Program-made: the position numbers and the translations under genes
Assembly (NCBI GenBank): GCA_003599415.1
Contig: QZKB01000067.1
Location: 1-64,000, forward strand
Length of the DNA: 64,000 nt
Direction of reading: 5' to 3'
Source: Ignavibacteriales bacterium
GTDB lineage: Bacteria; Bacteroidota; Ignavibacteria; Ignavibacteriales; SURF-24
The notes under the pieces: generated by a model
What the model saw: the letters and a program-made list of their open reading frames with translations, nothing else
What the model was told of the DNA's origin: nothing
The model's database searches: none
Part shown: piece by piece, positions 34,330 through 43,900 of the stretch
Layout: every line of letters starts with the position of its first letter
How positions within the stretch are numbered: the first letter of the stretch is position 1

Positions 34330-34436
34330 AAAAATCACTTTATCAAAGAATTCAGAAAGAAAATGAAATTGCTAATAAACCCTTTTCTTTTTAACTTGCG
34401 TTACAAAAAAAATTTTTAAACCAAATCAGATTTACA

Positions 34437-35558
34437 ATGAGAATAGGAATTCCCAAAGAGAACCGTTTGGAAGAAAAAAGAGTGGCATTAGCCCCGGCCG
34501 GAGTGGATGCCCTTGTAAAATCCGGGCACAGTGTATTTATTGAAAGCGGTGCTGGTGTCGGTAGCCATTTTTCTGATGAAGAATACAGGAAATTCGGAGC
34601 CAATATTGTTTATCATGGAGAAGAAGTCTACCAGCGTTCTGAATTAATTACGAAAATACACCCGATATCAGAAAGTGAAGTTGAACTTCTTCAGGAAGAG
34701 CAAATAGTTTTTGCATTCCATCACCTTGAAATTCAAAAGAAAAAAATAGTCGACGCACTTCTTGATAAGAAAATAACTTCTTTAAGTTATGAACTTGTTG
34801 AGAAGGATAACAGCTTGACTGTTCTTCAAACAATGAGCGAAATAGCTGGACAGATTGCTGTAGAAGTCGGCGAAAGATATCTTCAGTCAAGATTAAATGT
34901 AAGCCGTGGTATTTTAATGGGTGGAATTACCGGTGTTGCTCCTTCTGCTGTTGTTATACTTGGCGCCGGTGTTGTAGGCAGGAATGCTGCAAGATCCGCT
35001 TTGGGAAGAGGCGCTCATGTAATTATGCTTGATAAAGATGTTAACAGGTTAAAGAATATAGATTTTCTTTTTAACAAACAGGTAACTACTGTTGTTGCAA
35101 ATCCTTTGACAATTGCAAGAGGTGTTAAATTTGCAGATGTTCTTATCGGGGCTATTCTTATTCGTGGTGAAAAGACCCCGCATGTAGTTTCTGAAGAAAT
35201 GGTAAAAACCATGAAGAAGGGTGCTGTTATTGTTGATGTGTCGATTGACCAGGGTGGATGTGTTGCAACAAGCCACCCGACAACAATATCGGATCCCATT
35301 TTTGTTCAGCACGATGTAATACATTATTGTATATCCAATTTACCTGCATTGGTTCCGCGCACTGCAAGTTTTGGATTAACAAATGTTTCTATTGAATATT
35401 TAATGAATATTGCTGACAACGGGCTTGGTAATGCTTTATTACATGATCCCGGTCTTGCAAAAGGCGTTTGTACTTATAACGGTTTTTGCTCAAACGAACA
35501 GATAGCGGAAGTATTTGGTCTTGAATACAGACGATTAAGAATTTTTTCTACAAACTAA
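34437..35558 (+). CDS. ald: alanine dehydrogenase / transhydrogenase-alpha family enzyme
   Basis: The 373-residue product starts MRIGIPKENRLEEKRVALAP and has the NAD-binding ILGAGVVGRNAARSALGRGA, DVSIDQGGC and NLPALVPRTAS segments of alanine dehydrogenases. The family oxidatively deaminates L-alanine to pyruvate with NAD+. One caution: the site of the catalytic Lys of well-studied enzymes (KVKEP context) reads KIHP here, so that Lys appears replaced by His, while the later catalytic His (FAFHHLE) is kept. It could be a paralogue with a changed activity. The gene lies 19 bp before the CoA-transferase gene, suggesting an operon. Confidence 0.75.
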   Translation: MRIGIPKENRLEEKRVALAPAGVDALVKSGHSVFIESGAGVGSHFSDEEYRKFGANIVYHGEEVYQRSELITKIHPISESEVELLQEEQIVFAFHHLEIQKKKIVDALLDKKITSLSYELVEKDNSLTVLQTMSEIAGQIAVEVGERYLQSRLNVSRGILMGGITGVAPSAVVILGAGVVGRNAARSALGRGAHVIMLDKDVNRLKNIDFLFNKQVTTVVANPLTIARGVKFADVLIGAILIRGEKTPHVVSEEMVKTMKKGAVIVDVSIDQGGCVATSHPTTISDPIFVQHDVIHYCISNLPALVPRTASFGLTNVSIEYLMNIADNGLGNALLHDPGLAKGVCTYNGFCSNEQIAEVFGLEYRRLRIFSTN

Positions 35559-35576
35559 AATAGGACAAATATTTTT

Positions 35577-36929
35577 ATGTTGATGGATAAAGTTGGTCCT
35601 GTTAAAAGTAAAACAGCTGCATGGTTAAATAATTACCAGTCAAAAATTGTATCATCGGATGAAGCGCTGAAAATATTAAAGTCCGGTGATAATGTTGTTG
35701 TACAACCCGGCTGCGCTGCTCCAATGGAATTGATACGGGCAATGGTAAGACGTAAAGATGAATTGGAAGATATTAATCTATATCATATTCTAACTGTTGG
35801 ACCTCTTCCATACGTTGAACCTGGTATGGAAAAACATTTTAAACATAGTGCATTTTTTATTGGAGCTAATACAAGAAAAGCTGTTAACGAAGGTCGCGCA
35901 GATTTTATTCCGATATTTTTATCGGAGGTTCCGCTTCTATTTAAAAATGGAATTATTAAATCGGATGTAGCCCTTATAAATGTTTCGCCTCCTGATGAAC
36001 ATGGTTTTTGCAGTTACGGAATAGATGTAGGAACTATCAAAACCCCTGCGGAAAAATCAAAAACTATAATTGCCCAGGTGAACAATTGTATGCCCAGGAC
36101 TCTTGGTGATAGTTTCATTCATGTAAATAAACTGAAATATATTATTGAGTATGATGAACCAATGCAGGAACTTCCGCAGGTAGATCCTGACATTACTCCT
36201 GATATGCTTGAAATTTATAATCAAATTGGCCGACATATTGCAACTTTAATTGAAGACGGTTCAACCCTTCAAATGGGAATTGGTGCCATTCCGGATGCAG
36301 TACTTAAATATTTAAAAGACAAACGTGATCTTGGTATTCACACAGAGATGTTCTCCGATGGTATTATTGAACTTATTGAATCCGGCATTGTTAATAATGA
36401 AAAGAAAACTCTGCATCCCGGAAAAATTATTGCGGGATTTATTCTTGGTACAAAACGGAGTTTTGATTTTATTGATAACAATCCTATTGCGGAATTCCAT
36501 CCGCAGGAATATGTAAATGATCCGTTTGTGGTAGCAAAAAATTATAAAATGGTTGCAATAAATTCCGCAATTGAAGTCGATCTTACAGGGCAGGTTTGTG
36601 CTGATTCGATAGGTACAAAATTTTTCAGCGGTATTGGTGGCCAGGTTGATTTCATTAGGGGCGCTGCCAGATCTGAAGGTGGCAAACCGATTATTGCCTT
36701 ACCTTCTACAACAAAGGATTTTAAAATTTCCAGGATTGTTCCTGCTTTAAAACCAAGTGCTGGTGTTGTTACTTCGCGCGGAGATGTTCATTATATTGTA
36801 ACTGAATATGGCGTTGCTCATCTTTACGGCAAATCAATAAGAGAAAGAGCAAAAGCATTAATAAATATTGCGCATCCTTCTTTCAGAGAATCACTTGAGA
36901 TTTTTGCTAAAGAGAATTTTAATATCTGA
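35577..36929 (+). CDS. acetyl-CoA hydrolase/CoA-transferase family protein (4-hydroxybutyrate CoA-transferase-like)
   Basis: The 450-residue protein matches family-I-type acyl-CoA transferases. Features are GDNVVVQPGCAAP near the N-terminus, NVSPPDEHGFCSYG, QMGIGAIPDAVLKYL, and GIHTEMFSDGIIEL, whose Glu is the expected CoA-thioester nucleophile. VTEYGVAHLYGKSIRERA closes the domain. It moves CoA between acids such as acetate and 4-hydroxybutyrate or succinate, fitting fermentation or acetate metabolism. ATG 35577 is chosen; ATG 35583 in frame is an alternative. Confidence 0.87.
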   Translation: MLMDKVGPVKSKTAAWLNNYQSKIVSSDEALKILKSGDNVVVQPGCAAPMELIRAMVRRKDELEDINLYHILTVGPLPYVEPGMEKHFKHSAFFIGANTRKAVNEGRADFIPIFLSEVPLLFKNGIIKSDVALINVSPPDEHGFCSYGIDVGTIKTPAEKSKTIIAQVNNCMPRTLGDSFIHVNKLKYIIEYDEPMQELPQVDPDITPDMLEIYNQIGRHIATLIEDGSTLQMGIGAIPDAVLKYLKDKRDLGIHTEMFSDGIIELIESGIVNNEKKTLHPGKIIAGFILGTKRSFDFIDNNPIAEFHPQEYVNDPFVVAKNYKMVAINSAIEVDLTGQVCADSIGTKFFSGIGGQVDFIRGAARSEGGKPIIALPSTTKDFKISRIVPALKPSAGVVTSRGDVHYIVTEYGVAHLYGKSIRERAKALINIAHPSFRESLEIFAKENFNI

Positions 36930-36931
36930 TT

Positions 36932-37621
36932 ATGGTTGCAGTAATTGGTGATGTACACGGATGCTATAATACTTTAAAAGATCTTTTTAATAAGATAAAG
37001 AGGAAATATCCATCAATTGATATTTACTGTGTAGGAGATCTTGTTGACAGGGGATATTATTGCTACGAAGTGGTGGATTTTTTTATAAGCAATGGAATTA
37101 AATGTACGCCCGGCAACCATGATTATATGTTCTATGATTATTTTAAAAATCCTTCCAGCATATTTGCAAAAAGCTGGAGCTATAACGGAAATGAAACTAC
37201 TTTGATTTCTTATTCTCAGCATATTGATGAAATGAATTTTCATCTTGATTACATTAAAGCATTTCCGTTGTTCTTTGATTTACCTGATTGCTTTATTTCT
37301 CATGCCGGAATTTCCAGCAGCTATAATAAAATATTTACACCTGAAATGATGAGTGATAAAGAACTGTTAAGTGGTTTTTTATTAAACAAGATTAATGATG
37401 ATGCAGGAATACTCTGGAACAGAGATACACTTTTGAATATTAATAAGCTTCAGGTAGTAGGGCACACAAAACAGCCTGAAGTAAGAATGGATAAGAAATC
37501 AAATGGAATTTATATTGATACCGGCGCTTACAGCGGTAACATGCTAAGCAGTGTTATACTTGAAAACAATAATGTGCTTGACGTAATATTTGAATATACT
37601 CATAGCGACGATATCTCTTAA
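36932..37621 (+). CDS. PPP-family serine/threonine-type metallophosphoesterase
   Basis: The 229-residue protein carries the PPP metal motifs in order: GDVHG, GDLVDRG, GNHD, and later SHAG and VGHTKQPEV. This is the bacterial PrpA/PrpB or diadenosine-tetraphosphatase-like group. The small size and lack of extra domains fit PrpA-type protein phosphatases. Substrate could be phosphoproteins or dinucleoside polyphosphates. It begins 2 bp after the CoA-transferase stop and is followed by a terminator-like hairpin, closing the operon. Confidence 0.85.
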   Translation: MVAVIGDVHGCYNTLKDLFNKIKRKYPSIDIYCVGDLVDRGYYCYEVVDFFISNGIKCTPGNHDYMFYDYFKNPSSIFAKSWSYNGNETTLISYSQHIDEMNFHLDYIKAFPLFFDLPDCFISHAGISSSYNKIFTPEMMSDKELLSGFLLNKINDDAGILWNRDTLLNINKLQVVGHTKQPEVRMDKKSNGIYIDTGAYSGNMLSSVILENNNVLDVIFEYTHSDDIS

Positions 37622-37633
37622 TAAATAAATCTG

Positions 37634-37660
37634 TTCTCTTCAGATGAGAATTATTTTTTT
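37634..37660 (+). terminator. rho-independent terminator after the metallophosphatase gene
   Basis: TTCTC and GAGAA pair across a 7-nt loop and are followed by TTATTTTTTT. The stem is short, but the T-run and the position 13 bp after the stop support termination of the ald operon. Confidence 0.5.
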
Positions 37661-37689
37661 TAATTCTTTTTTTTTACCCCAAAAAAAAT

Positions 37690-37718
37690 TTGATATTCTC
37701 TTGTGAAATAAATAATTT
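37690..37718 (+). promoter_or_regulatory. candidate promoter of sprA
   Basis: TTGATA (37690-37695) and TAATTT (37713-37718) are 17 nt apart, just after the terminator of the previous operon. It would give a leader of about 45-60 nt to the possible ATT starts, or about 255 nt to the TTG at 37982. Confidence 0.4.
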
Positions 37719-37750
37719 TTCAAACAAAATTGGAGAACTAAAGCGAATAA

Positions 37751-37981
37751 AGTCTACAGTGTTTAACAATTGGTCGGGTTCAAAGAATTAAAGCGAGATT
37801 ATTAAAAGTTCTCCGTGAGAGTGCACAGCTTTGTGCAATCGTATCTATTACTGTATACGGTTTCCTCTCAATAGGATTTACCAATCATATTAACCAGGTA
37901 AATGACTCTTATCTTTTTTTAAGCTGCCTGAATTACATCCAGAATAGTAATTTCTTAAATCCACAAGGGAAGGTACCCGGT
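37751..37981 (+). other. in-frame upstream extension of sprA lacking a conventional start
   Basis: The 360-bp gap between the phosphatase gene and the annotated sprA start holds the terminator and promoter above, then 231 bp open in the sprA frame after TAA 37748-37750. It would encode a basic stretch followed by a hydrophobic segment (LCAIVSITVYGFLSIGF), which looks like the signal sequence an outer-membrane protein needs. No ATG, GTG or TTG occurs in this part; ATT at 37769 or 37786 would be the candidates. A 7-8 bp inverted pair, GGAGAACT at 37732-37739 and AGTTCTCC at 37807-37814, brackets them. Confidence 0.55.
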
Positions 37982-40900
37982 TTGGAAAATGGTGAAGACA
38001 ATTCTGCGGATTCAGCACTTACTTTACCCTCTGATAAAAATTTAACGCTTGACAAATCTAAAATAACCGGTTTTAGTATTCTGTTTGCACCGGATTCTGT
38101 ATTACCTAAAAGATTAAATGATTCTTTAGCCATCGATTCATCCGATACTTCAAAAATTTTGTTAAGCGATTCTGCTCTTGCAAAAATCAAACAGGATTCC
38201 ACTCTTAAAGCAGATACACTCTTCTGGGATTCTACTGCACGTATGGAACAATTTCATTACCAAAGAAAGGATCCTGTTTATACCGAGTTCAGACCTAAGA
38301 AAAAATCCAAGTTCTTCGCTAATCCTTCTCAGGCATTTTATACAAGAACTATAACGTTGGATTCAACAGGAAACTTTGTTGAGGTAAAAGAGAAGATAGC
38401 TAATGAAGAAACAAAAATTCTTATAAGAATTCCTATTGATGAATTTATACAGGCGAAAATTAAAGCAAACCAACGCGATCTCTGGGAACAGGAAGCGTAT
38501 AAGTATGAACTGAAATCCGGTAAGAAAGATTTGAGTGAATTAATTTCCGACATAACAAATATAGAAATTCCATTACCAAGCGCCGGCTTCCTGAGCATTT
38601 TCGGTCCGCCTGTAATTAATTTAAGAATTGGTGGTGCAGTAGATATTCATGGTGCATGGAGGAGTGAAACTACAGAAGGTGTTACTGCTTCTTTAACCGG
38701 TAATACAAGGAATGAACCGGACTTTAAACAACAGGTTCAGATAAACGTAAACGGTACTATTGGGGATAAGCTTACAATTGGCGCCGACTGGAATACAGAG
38801 CGTACATTTGAATATGAAAACCAGTTGAAAATAAAGTACAAAGGTTATGAAGATGAAATTGTACAAAGCGTTGAAGCCGGTAACGTTTCACTTCAGACTT
38901 CTTCTTTGGTTGGCGGTAGTGAGGCTTTGTTTGGTGTAAAGGCTCAATTTCAGTTAGGTCCGTTAAATTTAACTGCTCTCGCTTCCCAGAAAAAAGGTGA
39001 AGTAAAAGAAGTATCAATAAGCGGCGGCTCTACTTCCAACGAGTTTGAACTTCACGCATATAATTATTCAACCAATCACTATTTTGTTGATGAAGTTTAC
39101 GCAGATCCTGAAAGAAATTTATTCAATAAATACTATCGAACAGCTACACCAGAGATAGAAACCAGATTTATGATTAAGGATCTTGAGGTTTGGAAATCAA
39201 AAACAGGACAAAGAGACAGGGCGACTGAAAGACAGGTAAACGCTTATATTGATTTAGGACCAAGAACTAAAGATAATTTAAGTTATGAAGACAGTCTTAG
39301 AAGTGAAAATGTTAAACCTGTTCCCGGTCGGGTTGTTGTTGATAGATTTGTGAAACTTCAGGAGGGAACCGATTATACATATAATCGTTATGCTGGTTAT
39401 ATTACTTTCAAGACTCAAATTCAAGAAACGGATGCGATAGCTGTTGCCTATATAACTGAAGGATCTGAGCAGACGAATAATAAGGAAGATGATGCGTATT
39501 ACGGTGAATTAATCGGAAATGATACAACAACCGCTAAAAGGTTAGTGCTCAAACTTGTTAAACCGGCATATTTACTTTCAACTTATCATCCGGCATGGGA
39601 GTTGCAATTAAGAAATATTTATTCTGTTGGCGGAAGAGATGTAAATGAAGAAGGTTTCAATCTTGATATAGTATATGCAGAACCGGGCAACGAAGATGTC
39701 AATGCCCTTAATGGTCAACCATTATTAAATGCTTTTGGCCTTGATAAAGTAAGTGAAGGAGGACTTGATGGAAGAGACGGCAAATTCGATTTTTACGAGA
39801 ACAGAACAATTAATACCACAACCGGTGAAATCATCTTTCCTGTGCTGCAGCCTTTCAATGATAATTTTCCAGATGTTTTAAGTGCAGATCTAAAATATCC
39901 GGAAATTTATGATACAACCGTTACCGGCGCTAAAAATAAAACTTTAAAAGACAGGTTTCTTATTAAAGGTAAATACTCTGCTTCTTCAACGTCTGTATTC
40001 AACCTTGGTTTTATTGGAGTGGTTGAAAATTCCGTTAAAGTCAGGTTGGCAGGACGTGAATTAGTTGAAGGAACTGATTTCGTAGTTGATTACAATGTTG
40101 GACAGGTAACTATAAAAAATTCTGCTGCTTTGGTTCCTGGTGCGGATCTGAAAATATCTTATGAGCAGAATGACCTTTTCCAGATGGCTTCCAAGACTTT
40201 GCTTGGCTTGCGCGGTGAAATTAATTTCTCGCCAAAGACATCTCTTGGTTTTTCTATGCTTAATCTTAACCAGCAGACTTTAAGTGATAAGGTAAGAATT
40301 GGTGAAGAACCGTTGGACAACTCAATCTACGGATTAGATTTCGGTACTTCTCTTGACTTACCTTTTGTTACAAAAGGACTAAGTGAAATTATACCGACAA
40401 GAACAATGTCTAACCTGCAGGTTAAAGGAGAATTTGCTTATATCAATCCGGATCCTAATACAAAGAAGAGTACAATTTTCGGTGATCAGGGTGAAAGCAT
40501 TGCCTACATAGATGATTTTGAAGGTTCAAAACGTACTATACCGGTCGGTCTTTCATATCCTTCCTGGCATGAACCAAGTCCGCCTGATGAATTGCCTCTA
40601 CTCTCAGGTTCTCTTGAGCCAAATGAACTAATGGCATACAAAGCAAAGAGTATGTGGTATACAATAATTGGACAAGGAGCTGATGTAAATGAAATCTGGC
40701 CTGAAAAGCAGGCTTCACGCCAGGATCAGCAAGTAACAGTGCTTGACTATGAATACTGGCCGAGAAGCCGTGGTCAATTTAATCCGCATCCGACTTTGCA
40801 GAATCCAGAACAAAACTGGGGTGGAATGATGAAATTACTTTCATCCACAGCTTCCAATCTTATTGAAGAAAATATTGAGTTTCTCGAATTCTGGGTGAAA

Positions 40901-43900
40901 CTTAACAGAGCTCCTGCTAATGCTAAGATTTATATCGATCTTGGAAAAATTACCGAAGATGCTATCCCCAATAATCTTCTTAATTCAGAAGATAAAAATG
41001 AAAATGACCTTATTGATGAAGGTGAAGATACCGGTCTTGATATGTTTTTTAATTCGCAGGAACAGACAGATTATCAATCAACTCTTTCTGATCCAAGTGG
41101 TGACGATTATTCTTTTTCATTAGGTAATGCCGATTTTTCAAGAATCAACGGAACAGAAGGTAATGCTGTTTCTATTGATGTTGGCAAATACCCTGATACG
41201 GAAGACTTAAACAGGAATCTTAACCTTGACCAGTTGAACAGTTATTTCCGCTATGAAATATCGTTGGATACTACTAAATATGAAGGCACAGACGTATTCC
41301 AAAATCCGCTTATTACAGGTGGTGGTATTAGGGTTCCTTGGTATCAGTTCAGAATTCCACTTAAAGATTTTCAAAAAGCGATTGGTGATCCTAGCTTTTC
41401 ACTTGTTGAATATATAAGATTATTCGCAACCGGATTGAATGATAGCCTCCATCTTCGCTTTGCAGAATTCAATCTTGTTGGCAACCAATGGCAGAAAGTA
41501 TTAAAGGAAAACCAAACTGAAGATGATGTGCTTACTTTATCGGTTGTTAATATCGAAGAGAATGACACCTACTATGATAGTCCACCCGGTGTTCAACGTG
41601 AAAAGGATAGGACTAAGGCTGATGAAGATGTTCTTAGAAACGAACAATCCTTATCTATGATTGTTAACGGACTGAATGACGGTGATAAAAGAGAGGTTGT
41701 TAAAAATCTTAGGGCGATGGACTTATTCAACTACAATGAGATGAAATTGTTTATACACGTTGATGATAATCCTGCAAATAATATATCGAGATATGTTGAT
41801 TCAACAAACTACGCTGCAGAAGTCTTTTTCAGGTTCGGTTCCGATACAACAAATTATTATGAATACCGGATGCCTATAAAACCAATAACCGATGCAGCCG
41901 CATTAAACTGGTACGACTTATCAATCAAGTTTGATGAACTTACTGCCTTTAAGCAAATGAGGGGAGATTCAGTTTCGGCAACTTCAGTATTCAAGGTTAA
42001 AGTGCCGGGTACTGATGGACATTATTATTGCTTCAAAGGTAAACCGGCTTTAACCAAAGTTGCATTCTTTATGATTGGTATTGAAAATCCTAAGGGCAAA
42101 GGTATGGATTTACCTGTGTCCGGTGAAATATGGGTGAATGAACTTAGAGTTATTGGTGCTGATGATACGCCGGGCTGGGCTTACAGCGCCTCTGCAAAAT
42201 TAAATGTAGGCGATTTATTTACCGTTAATTATAATACAAGTCAGACAGATGCAAACTTCCATAAACTGTCGGATAGATTTGGATCAAGAACGGATGCAAA
42301 GAATTGGGGTGTTAGTGTTGACTTTGATGTTTTAAAAGTTCTGCCGATTAATTTACCGGGCAGCAATTTAAGATTGAATTATTCGCATAATGAACAAAAC
42401 TCAGCCCCACTTTACCAGCCGGGGACGGATATTAAAGTTGAAGAAGTAGCTAACCAGTACAGAGCAAAAGGTGTTTCTGAAGACAGTATTAAGAAATTTA
42501 CAGAAAGTACAAAAACTGTAAGTGTTAATGAATCCTGGTCTGTTTCTAATTTTAAAGTGAAGATACCTTCAAGTAACTGGTTCCTTAAAGATTTTGTAAA
42601 CAACCTGCAGCTTGGTTTTAATTACAATAAATCGTTCAGCCGTAATCCTACTACAGAAGTGTCCAAAACATGGGCATGGAATGGTAATGCGTCATACTCA
42701 TTAAACTTTAGCCAGAATAATTTCTTTTATCCTGCTAATATTCCTGTTCTTGGTTCTGTAATTGAATTGTTTACTGATTACAGGAATGTAAAGATTTATT
42801 TTACACCGCAATCTTTTAACTGGGCTTTAACAGCTTCAAGGAATTATTCTTTCAGCCTTGCAAGAGCTAAAAGTTCAATTCCTACAGAAAGCCGTGATTT
42901 TAAAACTACAAGAAACCTTGGATTCCAATGGAAGATAACAGATGGTGGATTATTAAATTTAAGCACAAGTTATTCGTTTAGTTTCTCTTCATCGCTTGCA
43001 CATTTACTTGCAATTAAAGATGAAACCGGTAAAGTAATAAGGGTTAGAAGTGAAGCCGAAATATGGAAAGATATTTTCACAAAGGATTTCTTCGGAAAAA
43101 ATACACAGTTCCAGCAAAGTTTTGACCTGAAGACTTCTCCTAAACTTCCTTCACTTTGGGATATAGGGAAATATCTTACCTTGAACTTTGGCTATGGTGC
43201 AACATATAACTGGCAAAACAATCTTACACAAAAAGATCTTGGCAGAAGTGCGGGTGTTACAAGCAAAGTAAATGCTTCAATGCAGTTTAAACTGAAATCT
43301 TTGTTCGCTCCCTGGTTCAAGGAAGATGATATTGAAAAAGAAACTTCTACCAAGAAAACTACTACCGGAAGACAGACTGATACAAAACAAAAGCAGACAA
43401 CCGATTCTAAAGATAAGAATAAGCAGCAAGGCAGAAACAAAAGAACTAACGATCAAAAAGTTAATAAACCAGTGGATGATAAAGGTCCAAAGACAGATTC
43501 GCTTTCCATTGCTAATAATCTGCAGACAGATTCACTTTCGGTTGCAAAGAATCAGCAGGCAGATTCATTATCTCAATTTGAATCCGCTAAAATTGATTCA
43601 ATAAAAAAAGCTGAAGCATTAAAAGATTCACTTGCGAGAGAGCAAGCTATTGCTGATTCTATTGAAAATGCAGAACCTAAAGTTTCACCTTTTAAAGTAG
43701 CTTATCAGTATATAAAAGCTTCAGTCCGCTGGCTGCTTTTTGATTATGAAAATATTCAGATTAATTTTTCACAGGATAACCAGTTTCAGGGTTCAGGTTT
43801 AAGAGGTGGTGGTTCAGGACTCGTAAATTTCTGGGGAATATTCCAGAAAAGCGATTACGGTCCAAACAGGTTATTTATGCTGGGTCTTAGCAGTAATATT

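Noticed and set aside
34165-34436. Possible FNR/CRP-type operator for the cco operon
   Set aside because: I looked for TTGAT-N4-ATCAA-like palindromes in the divergent region and found no convincing match; TTGACC and TGATAA pieces are isolated.
43326-43604. 92-aa ORF inside sprA
   Set aside because: It lies in the Lys/Thr/Gln-rich low-complexity part of sprA and shows only the biased composition expected from a frame-shifted reading.
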